Made by a program: the position numbers and the translations under genes
Assembly (NCBI GenBank): GCA_000436795.1
Contig: HF993151.1
Location: 1 to 37,978, forward strand
DNA from: Bacteroides sp. CAG:1076
Lineage (GTDB): Bacteria > Bacteroidota > Bacteroidia > Bacteroidales > Bacteroidaceae
DNA length: 37,978 nt
Reading direction: 5' to 3'
Notes under the pieces: generated by a model
What the model saw: the letters and a program-made list of their open reading frames with translations, nothing else
The model's database searches: none
Told to the model about the DNA's origin: nothing
Part shown: positions 25,021-33,768 of the stretch, piece by piece
Position numbering within the stretch: the stretch's first letter is position 1
Layout: each line of letters opens with the position of its first letter

Positions 25021-27450
25021 ATGAAAAAATCAATTCTTACTGTTTTGTTTTTAGGGGGAATGTGCTTGTTTGCAATGGCACAGCCTGCGCAGGATAGATT
25101 ACCTGAGTATCTTCAGGCTGAGAAATTTACTCAGAGTAAGTTGAATACGATGCTTTTTTCTACAACGGTTGATCCGCATTGGTTTCAGAAAGGTAATAAT
25201 TTCTGGTTCGAATATAAGACCAGCGAAGGTACATTTTGGTATGTAGTTGATCCGGCGGCTAAAACAAAAAAACTGTTGTTCGATCGTGACGAACTGGCTT
25301 CTCAGTTGACTGAGATTGTACACGATCCGTTCGAAGCCCGTCATTTACCTATTCGTAATCTGAAGGCGAAGGAAGACGGACGGACATTTACGTTTGAGGT
25401 GGAGTCTTCTCAAGAGGCTAAACCGAAGAAAGCAGAAAAGAAAAAAGCAGAAAAGGTTGTCTTTTATTTTTCATATGACTATCCGACACGTAAACTTACT
25501 CAGCTGACTGAAGATGCTAAAGAACCGAAAAAACTGGAGTGGGCTTCTGTTTCTCCCGACAGGAAAACAGTCGTTTATGCGAAAGACTGTAATTTGTATC
25601 GGATGAGTATGGAAGATTATCGGAAAGCTCAGAAGAATGAAAAAGATAGTACGATAGTCGAAATGCAATTGACGAAGGAGGGTACCGAACATTTTGGCTA
25701 CGGCATTCCGTATAGTACTCTGAATACAGATACGCTGTGCAATGGAAAGCGTCGCAGGGTATGGGGATATTGGTCACCCGACTCGAAATATTTTGTGACT
25801 ATTGTGTCTGATGATCGTAAGGTAAAAGATCTTTGGGTTATCAATTCGGTTGCTCAGCCTCGTCCTACACTTGAAACTTACCGTTACCAGATGCCGGGAG
25901 AAATGGAGGCTCCCGAGGAACATTTGTATTTGTTCGATATGGTAAACAATACACGTAAGGAAATTAAAGTGGCCGCCTGGAAGAACCAGAGTTTAGGATT
26001 GGAGTCATGTCCTTACGAGCAGAAACAACGTGATGCGGAGTTCATTTCTCCTGTATGGCAAGGTGATAATACTCGTTTCTTCCTGACTCGAAGCAGTCGT
26101 GACTTACATCGTATTGATGTCTGTACCTATACTATTGGACAAGATTCTATCGTTCCTGTTGTAAAAGAACGCATGAATACGTATCAGGAAACTCGTCCAA
26201 TATACGTGTTTGGTGGAGGTAAAGAATTTATCCAATGGAGTGAACGTGACGGCTGGGCACACCTTTATTTATATGACGACCGCGGTAATCTGAAGAACCG
26301 TATAACCAAAGGTTCATGGCATGTTGAACGTGTCGTAAAGGTAGATGAGTCTACTCGCACGATTTATTTTATCGCCAATGGCCGTGAGGAAGGAGAAAAT
26401 CCTTATTATGAACATTTGTATAAGGTGAACGCCGATGGCAGTGGATTGAAGTTGTTGACAAAAGGTAATTTCTTTCATCAGGTAGAAGTTGATGATGAGG
26501 CCCGTTTCATTGTCGATAATTATTCACGGGTAAATACCATCCCGTGTGCAGACTTGATTGACCGCAATGGGAATAAGGTTATGACCATTCAGGAAAGTGA
26601 TTTCTCACAGTTGAAAGCTGCCGGTTATCAGTTTCCGGAACTCTTTACCGTAAAGGCTGCCGATGGAGTGACAGACCTGTATGGAGTGATGTATAAACCT
26701 TATAATTTCGATTCAACGAAGGTATATCCTATCATCGATTATGTATACCCCGGTCCTCAGGTAGAAGCTGTTTATTATCCGTTTACCCGTATGAGTGTAC
26801 GTACCGACCGTTTGGCGCAGGCTGGTTTCATTGTTATTTCCGTAGGACAGCGAGGCGGTCATCCCAGTCGTTCGAAATGGTATCACAACTACGGATATGG
26901 AAATATGCGCGATTATCCACTTGCCGATCATAAAGCTGCCGTGGAGCAATTGGCAGCGCGCTATAAGTTTATCGATATAGACAAGGTTGGTATTCATGGA
27001 CATTCGGGTGGAGGATTTATGTCGACAGCAGCTATCTGCCAGTATCCCGATTTCTATAAGGCTGCCGTATCGTGTGCCGGAAATCATGATAACCGGATTT
27101 ATAACCGCTGGTGGAGTGAAACGCATCATGGTGTGAAAGAAGAAGTTTCGGAGAAAGGCGATACCACCTTTGCTTATAAGATTGCAACGAATCCTGAAAT
27201 CGTGAAACAATTGAAAGGGCATTTGATGCTGGTACATGGAGATATAGACAATAATGTGCATCCGGCCAATACCATCCGTGTAGTTGATGCCTTGATCCGT
27301 GCCAACAAGCGCTTTGAAATGTTGATATTACCGGGACAGCGTCACGGGTTTGGAGATATGAATGAGTATTTCTACTGGCGTCTGGTTGATTTCTTTTCAG
27401 AACATTTAAAAGGGAAATGTGAAACATCAGTCGATATTCCACAGCGATAG
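25021..27450 (+). CDS. Secreted S9 peptidase, dipeptidyl-peptidase IV-like
   Basis: Protein of 809 residues with a signal peptide ('ILTVLFLGGMCLFAMAQ', cleaved near residue 20). Residues about 100-520 form the beta-propeller, with a low-complexity Lys/Ala/Glu insert 'AKPKKAEKKKAEK' near 135. The C-terminal alpha/beta hydrolase has the triad Ser662 in 'GHSGGG', Asp743 in 'HGDIDNNV' and His775 in 'GQRHGF'. DPP-IV-type enzymes remove X-Pro or X-Ala dipeptides. The double-Glu that fixes the substrate N-terminus in true DPP IV was not confidently placed, so a related S9 specificity is possible. The gene stands alone after a terminator; ung follows 27 bp later. Confidence 0.92.
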   Translation: MKKSILTVLFLGGMCLFAMAQPAQDRLPEYLQAEKFTQSKLNTMLFSTTVDPHWFQKGNNFWFEYKTSEGTFWYVVDPAAKTKKLLFDRDELASQLTEIVHDPFEARHLPIRNLKAKEDGRTFTFEVESSQEAKPKKAEKKKAEKVVFYFSYDYPTRKLTQLTEDAKEPKKLEWASVSPDRKTVVYAKDCNLYRMSMEDYRKAQKNEKDSTIVEMQLTKEGTEHFGYGIPYSTLNTDTLCNGKRRRVWGYWSPDSKYFVTIVSDDRKVKDLWVINSVAQPRPTLETYRYQMPGEMEAPEEHLYLFDMVNNTRKEIKVAAWKNQSLGLESCPYEQKQRDAEFISPVWQGDNTRFFLTRSSRDLHRIDVCTYTIGQDSIVPVVKERMNTYQETRPIYVFGGGKEFIQWSERDGWAHLYLYDDRGNLKNRITKGSWHVERVVKVDESTRTIYFIANGREEGENPYYEHLYKVNADGSGLKLLTKGNFFHQVEVDDEARFIVDNYSRVNTIPCADLIDRNGNKVMTIQESDFSQLKAAGYQFPELFTVKAADGVTDLYGVMYKPYNFDSTKVYPIIDYVYPGPQVEAVYYPFTRMSVRTDRLAQAGFIVISVGQRGGHPSRSKWYHNYGYGNMRDYPLADHKAAVEQLAARYKFIDIDKVGIHGHSGGGFMSTAAICQYPDFYKAAVSCAGNHDNRIYNRWWSETHHGVKEEVSEKGDTTFAYKIATNPEIVKQLKGHLMLVHGDIDNNVHPANTIRVVDALIRANKRFEMLILPGQRHGFGDMNEYFYWRLVDFFSEHLKGKCETSVDIPQR

Positions 27451-27477
27451 GTTGTAATTCAAGTAAGCAGTACAAAT

Positions 27478-28140
27478 ATGAATGTCAAGATAGAAGAAAG
27501 TTGGCGCCGGCGTTTGCAGGAAGAGTTCGATAAGCCTTACTTCAAGCAGCTGACAGATTTTGTACGTTATGAGTATGCGCATGAACATGTCTTGCCTCAA
27601 GGCTCACAAATCTTTCATATTTTCAACGCATGTCCGTTTGAGAAGGTCAAGGTGGTTATCTTGGGGCAGGACCCTTATCCCACTCCGGGACAGTATTATG
27701 GCGTTTGTTTTTCTGTACCCGAAGGTACGGCCATTCCGGCATCGTTGATGAATATCTTCAAGGAGATTCATCAAGATTTAGGTAAGCCTATTCCTTCATC
27801 CGGTAATTTAGACAGGTGGGTGGAGCAGGGAGTCTTTTCGATGAATTCCGTACTTACGGTCAGAGCTTATCAGACCGGTTCTCACCGAAACAGAGGATGG
27901 GAAACATTTACCGATGCTGTCATCAAGAAATTGAGCGACGAGCGCGAGAACCTGGTCTTTATGCTGTGGGGAAGTTATGCAAAGGCAAAAGCTTCCCTTA
28001 TCGATGCAACCAAGCATTGTATTCTGACAACGGTCCATCCTTCTCCGAGGTCTGCCGATTATGGTTTCTTTGGTTGCAAGCACTTTAGTAAAGCAAATGA
28101 ATATTTGCGGAGTAAAGGTTTAAAAGAAATAGACTGGTGA
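27478..28140 (+). CDS. ung: Uracil-DNA glycosylase, family 1
   Basis: Excises uracil from DNA to start base-excision repair. The water-activating motif 'GQDPYP' (residues 63-68, catalytic Asp65) and the minor-groove motif 'HPSPRS' (His187) are intact. 'YGVCFSVPEG' and 'GVFSMNSVLTV' complete the family-1 pattern. At 220 residues the length is normal. It is 27 bp behind the S9 peptidase gene without an own recognisable promoter, so the two may be co-transcribed. A good terminator lies about 160 bp downstream. Confidence 0.98.
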   Translation: MNVKIEESWRRRLQEEFDKPYFKQLTDFVRYEYAHEHVLPQGSQIFHIFNACPFEKVKVVILGQDPYPTPGQYYGVCFSVPEGTAIPASLMNIFKEIHQDLGKPIPSSGNLDRWVEQGVFSMNSVLTVRAYQTGSHRNRGWETFTDAVIKKLSDERENLVFMLWGSYAKAKASLIDATKHCILTTVHPSPRSADYGFFGCKHFSKANEYLRSKGLKEIDW

Positions 28141-28254
28141 GGAAAGCCGGTTACTTATAAACGAAGAGTATGGCAGCATTAAAATGACGATTTCCCCCAA
28201 TAAACGATTGTAACTACAAGATTAAAAAGAGTCGTATCAAGCTCATTTGAGTAA

Positions 28255-28272
28255 TGAAGTGCCCCCAAAAAG
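28255..28272. mobile_element. Possible solitary insertion-sequence end
   Basis: TGAAGTGCCCCCAAAAAG resembles the terminal inverted repeats of some IS3-type elements (TGAA-TG-CCCCAAAAAG). No partner repeat and no transposase lie in the 280-bp gap between ung and the transglycosylase gene. This is a resemblance from memory, so it is a weak call. Confidence 0.25.
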
Positions 28273-28301
28273 ATGAACGGGTTAAATATTATCCGTTTAG
28301 A

Positions 28302-28337
28302 GAAAGAGTTCGGTATTGCACCGGGCTCTTTCCTTTT
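28302..28337 (+). terminator. Intrinsic terminator after ung
   Basis: GAAAGAGTTCGG (28302-28313) pairs over 12 positions (two G-U) with 28321-28332 around a 7-nt loop, followed by CTTTT. The rest of the 28141-28421 gap shows no gene. Confidence 0.85.
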
Positions 28338-28421
28338 GTGTCTAAGAATGTTTTTGATTAAAGGTTTGTTCTTCCTGAATTGAAATTTTGACGGCCTTTA
28401 ATCGTATGTATATCACGAATC

Positions 28422-29402
28422 TTATTTTTCTTTCACTACCCAGTTCGGATCATGTGCAATAATTACCCGTGGGTTGTAATGCATTTCTTCCTTGTCAGGG
28501 ATTCGGATATAATACACTTGCTTCCCGTGTACCGGAAGCGAATTACTGCGAATCCATGGATTCATGTTTCGTAAGAGAGCATATGTAATACCTCTTCCCT
28601 TAGCAAAACGGGGAAGATCCTCAATACTCTCTTCTACCTTTATTTCATGATAAGGAATAACCGGATATAAGTCGCATGCACGCAGACGGAAACCGAATTT
28701 CTGTGGATTGGCAAACATGATCTTAGCTGCTAAGATGCGATAAACATAACGCGCCGTTTCTTCTACAAGCTGGAGGTCGAGAGCATTCTCTTCATACTGA
28801 CGTTCCAGCTCGCGGGAAATACGCCCTTGACCAGCATTATATGATGCAGCTACACTGGTCCAGTTTCCGAAGCGGGCATAAGCCTGTTTAAGATATTTGC
28901 AGGCAGCTTGTGTTGCTTTCTCTACATGATACCGTTCGTCTATACTGTGTCCAACTTCCAGACCGAAGTCACGCGCTGTACCCGGCATTAGTTGCCAGAG
29001 TCCGGCAGCTCCGGCTCCCGAACGTGCCAGCGGGTTATTATTACTTTCTATCGACATCAGGTATTTGAAATCGTCGGGAATTCCGTTCTCACGCAGAATG
29101 GATTCCACTATCGGGAAATACCGGTTAGCCCGCTTGATCATTTGTATGGAAGTACTGTGCATATACGTGAAAGCCAGTAATTCACGATCGATGCGTTCAC
29201 GCCGGTCAAATCGGGTCAGGTCAATATTTTCCCCGCAGAAAGTTATGCTTTTGGGAATATCCTGACAACTATAAGTTAAGGCTGTGGTTTCATTGTAATC
29301 TTGAGCTGTTGCTGGCAGAACTCCCATCGGCAATAAAATGGCCAATAAAAACAAAGTGTTCCACCAGCGAGTTGAAATATAGGTTGGTATAGGTTGTTTC
29401 AT
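28422..29402 (-). CDS. Secreted lytic transglycosylase (SLT domain, MltD-like)
   Basis: Cleaves the glycan strands of peptidoglycan to 1,6-anhydro-muropeptides. The start is set at 29402 (MKQPIPTY), because it leads directly into a signal peptide ('WNTLFLLAILLPMGVLPATAQ', about residues 14-34). A 13-residue upstream extension is possible but would bury the signal. The SLT domain spans about 95-230, with catalytic Glu119 in 'SIESNNNP', then 'GAAGLWQLMPGTARDFGL' and 'SYNAGQGRI'. The last ~60 residues (ITYALLRNMNPWI...VYYIRIP) look like a degenerate LysM-type wall-binding module. Total 326 residues. It lies 40 bp after the small secreted protein gene and is probably the last gene of that transcript. 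Confidence 0.92.
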   Translation of the reverse strand: MKQPIPTYISTRWWNTLFLLAILLPMGVLPATAQDYNETTALTYSCQDIPKSITFCGENIDLTRFDRRERIDRELLAFTYMHSTSIQMIKRANRYFPIVESILRENGIPDDFKYLMSIESNNNPLARSGAGAAGLWQLMPGTARDFGLEVGHSIDERYHVEKATQAACKYLKQAYARFGNWTSVAASYNAGQGRISRELERQYEENALDLQLVEETARYVYRILAAKIMFANPQKFGFRLRACDLYPVIPYHEIKVEESIEDLPRFAKGRGITYALLRNMNPWIRSNSLPVHGKQVYYIRIPDKEEMHYNPRVIIAHDPNWVVKEK

Positions 29403-29442
29403 TATATCGTATCTTTTTATAATGCCTTTGGATAGTGGCATA

Positions 29443-29913
29443 TTATTCCTCCAGCGTAAAGCTTTTCAGAATAGCTTCGGGAGTATTGTCTTTCTTGTCT
29501 GTATAAGTGATGGACACGTAAAAACCGCTGCTTCCATCTTTTGTCAGCAGATAAGAATATACGCATTGTTCGGTTTCACAGTTCCCTTTCAGTTGCGCAC
29601 CATAAAACTGAGGAAGTTCGAAAGTGGTAACAGGCGTTTGATTAGTCACTTCATCGTCAGTCGCAATGTTTTTCAACTCTTGTGAAAGTTCCGAAGGCTG
29701 AATACCTTCTCCTTCCAAAAGCTGTACCGTAATGTAATAGGTTGGCGTACTGATAATGTATCCTTCTTCTGAATCATCTTCGACATTAAAGCCTGCGGGA
29801 GCTTTAAAACTAACCCCGTAGGCTTTCCATGTAGTTGATTTTAATGTTTGTGCATTCATGCTGAATGCTGAAAAAGCCAGAACAGCCATCGCTGCAAAGA
29901 TCTTTCTTTTCAT
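29443..29913 (-). CDS. Small secreted protein of unknown function
   Basis: A 156-residue protein with a clear signal peptide ('IFAAMAVLAFSAFSMNAQ', cleaved near residue 21). The mature part is about 135 residues, mostly predicted beta strands, with 'WKAYGVSFKAPAGFNVEDDSEEGYIIST' and 'FYVSITYTDKKDNTPEAILKSFTLEE'. The opening resembles small periplasmic proteins that begin 'GVSFKAPKGF', but I do not recognise a characterised family. Its ATG overlaps the stop of the DUF2007 gene by 4 bp, and the transglycosylase gene follows. The three probably form one unit; a role in envelope maintenance is an inference from context only. Confidence 0.75.
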   Translation of the reverse strand: MKRKIFAAMAVLAFSAFSMNAQTLKSTTWKAYGVSFKAPAGFNVEDDSEEGYIISTPTYYITVQLLEGEGIQPSELSQELKNIATDDEVTNQTPVTTFELPQFYGAQLKGNCETEQCVYSYLLTKDGSSGFYVSITYTDKKDNTPEAILKSFTLEE

Positions 29914-30137
29914 ACTTTTCTTTCCAATACTACTTTTTTAGCATAAACTTCTTCCTCTTTATTAACCATTACCAGTACATCTCCCGTTGGTAAATAAGGA
30001 GAGGTGACAGCTGATAATGTTTCATTCTTCAGCATAGCTGATACTCCGGCTGATTCTAACAAACCTTTTATTAATTCTGCTTCCCAGAGGCTGCCTCTGA
30101 AAACTTCTACCAGTGATCCGTACGTTTTAGTTTCCAT
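29910..30137 (-). CDS. DUF2007-domain protein
   Basis: Seventy-five residues that fit the DUF2007 'putative signal transducing protein' family: 'LVEVFRGSLWEAELIKGLLESAGVSAMLKN' (residues 9-38), then 'GDVLVMVNKEEEVYAKKVV'. The fold resembles the PII-like ferredoxin-type domain. No biochemical function is established that I know of. It has no signal or membrane segment. It is the first gene of a three-gene minus-strand unit with a promoter at 30192, and it overlaps the next gene by 4 bp. Confidence 0.82.
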   Translation of the reverse strand: METKTYGSLVEVFRGSLWEAELIKGLLESAGVSAMLKNETLSAVTSPYLPTGDVLVMVNKEEEVYAKKVVLERKV

Positions 30138-30191
30138 AGCTCGTTGTTTTAGTGGTTAATAAAAAGGGTTGATACTCTCTGTATGTTTATC

Positions 30192-30199
30192 CAAAGATA
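30192..30199 (-). promoter_or_regulatory. Bacteroides -7 box (TATCTTTG) for the DUF2007 unit
   Basis: Minus-strand TATCTTTGG, 54 bp upstream of the DUF2007 start. It is divergent from the proA promoter. Confidence 0.55.
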
Positions 30200-30262
30200 A
30201 GAAAGTTTTCGTAATATCTTATATAAAAATAAAGAAAAGAATTGAAATCATGGAAATAATGA

Positions 30263-30270
30263 TATTTTTG
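30263..30270 (+). promoter_or_regulatory. Bacteroides -7 box (TATTTTTG) for proA
   Basis: TATTTTTGC, 34 bp upstream of the proA ATG. A small dyad, ATCAT-N7-ATGAT (30247-30263), abuts it and might be an operator. Confidence 0.6.
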
Positions 30271-30304
30271 CAGATAATCATTGTATTGAGTAACAAATAG
30301 TCGT

Positions 30305-31552
30305 ATGAGTATAAATGAAGTTTTACACGATGTCCGTCAGGCTTCCCGTCGGCTGGCATTGTTGGACGAAGAACAGATAAACAAGGTGTTGCTTGCAGTT
30401 GCAGATGCAGCCGTGAAGCATAGTAGAGAAATACTGGAAGCCAATCGGGAGGACCTTCAACGGATGGATCCTGCAAACCCGAAGTACGACAGGCTGAAGC
30501 TGACGGAAGAACGTTTGGAAGGAATTGCATCCGATATGCGGAATGTGGCAGGTCTGCCTTCCCCGCTCGGCAGAATCTTGGAGGAAACCGTTCGTCCGAA
30601 CGGGTTGCATCTGAAGAAAGTAAGTGTTCCTTTCGGGGTTATCGGCATTATTTATGAAGCACGTCCCAATGTCAGTTTCGATGTCTTTTCGCTTTGCCTG
30701 AAAAGTGGAAATGCATGTGTGTTGAAAGGTGGAAGTGATGCCGACTGTTCGAACCGGGCAATAGTAAAAGTGATACACGAAGTCTTGGCACAACTGGGAA
30801 TAGATACACATGTAGTAGAGTTACTGCCTGCAAGTCGTGAGGCAACAGCCGAATTACTTCACGCCGAAGGACTGGTTGATTTGATTATTCCGCGTGGCAG
30901 CAGCAATCTGATTAACTATGTACGTCGGGAAGCCACCATTCCGGTTATAGAAACAGGAGCTGGTGTTTGTCATACTTATTTCGATGCCTCGGGCGATGTT
31001 GTAAAGGGAGCAGCTATTGTCAACAATGCAAAGACCCGTCGTGTCAGCGTATGCAATGCACTCGACTGCCTGTTGGTTCATGCATCCCGACTGGCAGATT
31101 TACCAGCTTTATGTGCTCCTCTTCAGGATAGTAAAGTTACGATTTATGCCGATGAGGCTGCTTATAAAGCCTTGGATGGTCATTATCCGTCAGAATTGCT
31201 TTGTCATGCTACAGCCGACAGTTACGGGACAGAGTTTCTCGATTATAAAATGGCAGTACGGACGGTAGCCGATATAGAAGAAGCTGTATCGCATATTTAT
31301 ACATACGGTTCGAAACATAGTGAATGTATTGTTGCTGAAAATGAAAAGGCTGCTGGTTATTTCTCTGCTATGGTCGATGCGGCTTGTGTGTATACCAATG
31401 CACCTACCTCATTTACAGACGGTGCACAGTTTGGACTGGGAGCAGAAATAGGTATCAGTACCCAGAAATTACATGCACGCGGACCGATGGGATTGCGAGA
31501 AATAACTACTTATAAGTGGCTGATTGAAGGCAACGGACAAATCCGTAAATAG
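30305..31552 (+). CDS. proA: Gamma-glutamyl phosphate reductase
   Basis: NADPH-dependent reduction of gamma-glutamyl phosphate to glutamate semialdehyde, the second step of proline synthesis. Aldehyde-dehydrogenase fold: '[33 protein letters not shown]' (residues about 112-144), then the nucleophile Cys250 in '[15 protein letters not shown]', and the C-terminal '[28 protein letters not shown]'. At 415 residues the length is normal. proB is not next to it in this window. argF' follows 94 bp downstream with its own promoter, grouping proline and arginine synthesis. Confidence 0.97.
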   Translation: MSINEVLHDVRQASRRLALLDEEQINKVLLAVADAAVKHSREILEANREDLQRMDPANPKYDRLKLTEERLEGIASDMRNVAGLPSPLGRILEETVRPNGLHLKKVSVPFGVIGIIYEARPNVSFDVFSLCLKSGNACVLKGGSDADCSNRAIVKVIHEVLAQLGIDTHVVELLPASREATAELLHAEGLVDLIIPRGSSNLINYVRREATIPVIETGAGVCHTYFDASGDVVKGAAIVNNAKTRRVSVCNALDCLLVHASRLADLPALCAPLQDSKVTIYADEAAYKALDGHYPSELLCHATADSYGTEFLDYKMAVRTVADIEEAVSHIYTYGSKHSECIVAENEKAAGYFSAMVDAACVYTNAPTSFTDGAQFGLGAEIGISTQKLHARGPMGLREITTYKWLIEGNGQIRK

Positions 31553-31577
31553 AATATTTTTGCAAGAATTCGAAATG

Positions 31578-31609
31578 ATATACTATTATATTGTATTTTT
31601 ATAGTATAT
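31578..31609. promoter_or_regulatory. Dyad overlapping the argF' promoter, candidate operator
   Basis: ATATACTAT (31578-31586) is exactly complementary to ATAGTATAT (31601-31609), with 14 bp between. The right arm overlaps the -7 box at 31605-31612, so a bound protein would block the polymerase. An arginine repressor is an obvious candidate, but the sequence is not a classic ARG box. Confidence 0.45.
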
Positions 31610-31612
31610 TTG
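31605..31612 (+). promoter_or_regulatory. Bacteroides -7 box (TATATTTG) for argF'
   Basis: TATATTTGC, 34 bp upstream of the argF' ATG; it overlaps the right arm of the dyad listed separately. Confidence 0.6.
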
Positions 31613-31646
31613 CCGTACTAATATTAATTTATATACAATAGATCGT

Positions 31647-32612
31647 ATGAAAACCTATACAAATGTATTCGATCTGGGTGATTTGAAGACCGCCCTTGCA
31701 GAAGCTTTCGAAATAAAGAAGGACCGTTATAAATATGAATCGCTGGGCAAGCATCGCACTTGTTTGCTGATTTTCTTTAACAACAGCTTGCGTACCCGCC
31801 TTAGTACGCAGAAAGCGGCACGTAACTTAGGCATGGATGTGATTGTCCTCGATGTAAATCAGGGAGCTTGGAAGCTGGAAACAGAACGTGGAGTCGTGAT
31901 GGATGGTGACAAGAGTGAACATCTGCTTGAAGCTATTCCTGTAATGGCTTCTTATTGCGACATCATCGGTGTACGTTCGTTTGCCCGTTTCGAAAGTCGT
32001 GAAGACGATTATACTGAAAAGATCTTGAATCAGTTCATTCAGTACTCCGGCAAACCGGTGTTTTCGATGGAAGCAGCAACCGGACATCCGTTGCAGGCAT
32101 TTGCCGACTTGATTACCATTGAAGAGTACAAAAAGAAAGAACGTCCGAAAGTTGTGTTGACATGGGCTCCTCACCCTCGTGCACTGCCGCAGGCTGTTCC
32201 TAACTCATTTGCCGATTTTATGAATGAGGCAGATGTAGATTTTGTGATTACTCATCCTAAAGGTTATGAACTTGATCCGAAATTTGTACGTGGAGCACAT
32301 GTAGAATACGATCAGATGAAAGCTTTCGAAGGGGCAGATTTTATTTATGCCAAGAACTGGGCTTGTCCGGGAGTGACAAATCCTGCCGATTACGGTAAGA
32401 TTCTGAGTAAGGATATGAGCTGGACGGTGGATACTGCTCACATGGCTGTAACAAACAATGCTTACTTTATGCACTGCCTGCCGGTTCGTCGTAACATGAT
32501 TGTGACAGATGATGTGATAGAAGCACCTACTTCGCTGGTTATTCCAGAAGCTGCAAACCGCGAAATTTCGGCTACTGTTGTATTGAAACGTATGCTTCAG
32601 TCGTTGAAGTAA
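31647..32612 (+). CDS. argF': N-succinyl/N-acetyl-ornithine carbamoyltransferase homologue
   Basis: Transcarbamylase of the acylated arginine pathway, transferring carbamoyl phosphate to N-succinyl- (or N-acetyl-) L-ornithine. The carbamoyl-phosphate motif SLRTR (residues 47-51), the 'ATGHPLQAFADL' loop and 'HCLPVRR' are present, and 321 residues is the length of the Bacteroides fragilis enzyme. In that enzyme Pro90 has been reported to set preference for succinyl-ornithine, and Glu at the same place gives acetyl-ornithine specificity. Here the residue is Ser90 in 'DGDKSEH' (codon 31914-31916), so the substrate cannot be assigned by that rule. It is a single gene with its own promoter and terminator. 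Confidence 0.92.
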   Translation: MKTYTNVFDLGDLKTALAEAFEIKKDRYKYESLGKHRTCLLIFFNNSLRTRLSTQKAARNLGMDVIVLDVNQGAWKLETERGVVMDGDKSEHLLEAIPVMASYCDIIGVRSFARFESREDDYTEKILNQFIQYSGKPVFSMEAATGHPLQAFADLITIEEYKKKERPKVVLTWAPHPRALPQAVPNSFADFMNEADVDFVITHPKGYELDPKFVRGAHVEYDQMKAFEGADFIYAKNWACPGVTNPADYGKILSKDMSWTVDTAHMAVTNNAYFMHCLPVRRNMIVTDDVIEAPTSLVIPEAANREISATVVLKRMLQSLK

Positions 32613-32632
32613 GTCGGTATTATGATAAAAAG

Positions 32633-32693
32633 ACATGCGGACATTTGCGTGGAAAGTTCAGATATTTCCCGTAAATGTCCGCATGTGTGTTTT
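32633..32693. terminator. Bidirectional terminator between argF' and the rhodanese gene
   Basis: A 17-bp stem (32633-32649 with 32670-32686, one mismatch) is followed by T7 on the plus strand. It is preceded by an A-rich stretch that gives a U-run on the minus strand. It serves both convergent units. Confidence 0.9.
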
Positions 32694-32694
32694 T

Positions 32695-33093
32695 TTAGAG
32701 TTCGATGTCTTTACCAGATTCCTTCCAGTTTTCGAATCCTTTATCCAGGTTGTAAACCTTAAACCCTTTTTTAGTCAAGATACGTGCTGCATTACGACTT
32801 CTTCTTCCGCTCTTGCAGTACACAGCCACCGGGCGTTCCTTGTCGAGTAGTTCATCTGCTTCTGCTGCAAATTTTTCGTCCAGAACATTGATGTTCAGGC
32901 TACCCGGAATATGTCCCTGACTATATTCGGCTACAGTACGTACGTCCACCCGCTGAATATTTTCGTCCTGAATCAGTTTTTCGAAGTCATCGGATGACAG
33001 GTTCTTGAATTTATCTTGTGATTTGGCGCTGCATGCGAATAACCCGAACAGGCAGGCGCATACAAAAAACATAAAGTAAATGCTCTTAATCAT
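32695..33093 (-). CDS. Rhodanese-domain lipoprotein
   Basis: A 132-residue protein with a lipoprotein signal (lipobox LFAC, Cys21) and a single rhodanese domain (about 33-130). The domain shows 'VDVRTVAEYSQGHIPGSLNINV' (49-70) and the active loop CKSGRR with Cys93, so it could carry a persulfide and transfer sulfur. The loop length of the sulfurtransferase type fits better than the longer arsenate-reductase/Cdc25 loop. The physiological donor and acceptor outside the cytoplasm are unknown. It lies 12 bp after the NigD-like gene and is the last gene of a three-gene unit. Confidence 0.9.
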   Translation of the reverse strand: MIKSIYFMFFVCACLFGLFACSAKSQDKFKNLSSDDFEKLIQDENIQRVDVRTVAEYSQGHIPGSLNINVLDEKFAAEADELLDKERPVAVYCKSGRRSRNAARILTKKGFKVYNLDKGFENWKESGKDIEL

Positions 33094-33105
33094 AGTGTTT
33101 ACTGT

Positions 33106-33768
33106 TTATTGGTAATCAAATTCCCGATAGGTTTCTTGCTCCTTGTAAGTATTGAGGCTAAAGCGGATTTTATCGCCTTTTCTCAACAATTGCAAATAAT
33201 TCTTGAGCGGGACCGACAAGTATACTTGTTTGGTAAACGCTTCATAATCGTTCCTCCGGTCGTGGTACAGGCGCAGGTTCAGTGTCTGTGTACCGTCTTC
33301 GTTGGGAGTAAAGCCTTCATCAATGAAATGATATGCATGAGTCTGGTCCTTATACTGTACCAGCAATATCATATTCACATAGTTACCCGACAGCCAGATA
33401 CTTTGTATATCTACCGGATCGGTTTTGATGTTTCCTTTGAAAGCGGCTTCAGCAACCGGATCCATCGATAAAACAAGCTGACATGAATACAGTTGGGCGG
33501 CAGTTTCTTTTCCTTCTTCCTGTACGATAGGCTCATAAATAGATACAGTACGATAGAGTGTATCGGCTACCAGTCCTCCCAGACCGTCACGCTGAAGTAC
33601 GGGATATACGGTTCCGTTATCTGCAACCAGTTGTGAGATGGTTCCCTCATGGTCAGTCTGTACACCGATAAATTCGGTTACCACGTTGGGGTATACATAG
33701 TCTTCTTCCTTGCATCCTTCCCAAAGAAGCATGCAAAGAAGAAGAACTATTGCTATCGCTTGTTTCAT
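33106..33768 (-). CDS. NigD-like lipoprotein
   Basis: A 220-residue lipoprotein with Cys19 in 'LLWEGCKEEDYVYPNV'. The order of blocks ('TEFIGVQTDHEGTISQLVADNGTVYPV', then 'VSIYEP', and late 'FIDEGFTPNEDGTQTLNLRLYHDRRNDYEAFTKQVYLSVPL') fits the NigD-like family of Bacteroidales. The name comes from a bacteriocin-immunity-type gene of Prevotella nigrescens, but most members are chromosomal with unknown function, as here. The start at 33768 is chosen because it begins the signal peptide and overlaps the upstream stop by 4 bp (ATGA). A 19-residue upstream extension is not supported. Confidence 0.85.
   Translation of the reverse strand: MKQAIAIVLLLCMLLWEGCKEEDYVYPNVVTEFIGVQTDHEGTISQLVADNGTVYPVLQRDGLGGLVADTLYRTVSIYEPIVQEEGKETAAQLYSCQLVLSMDPVAEAAFKGNIKTDPVDIQSIWLSGNYVNMILLVQYKDQTHAYHFIDEGFTPNEDGTQTLNLRLYHDRRNDYEAFTKQVYLSVPLKNYLQLLRKGDKIRFSLNTYKEQETYREFDYQ

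Noticed and set aside
25441..25460. Frameshift or insertion in the S9 peptidase at the Lys/Ala/Glu-rich stretch
   Set aside because: The frame stays open, and the propeller and catalytic triad are intact on both sides. It looks like a surface-loop insertion.
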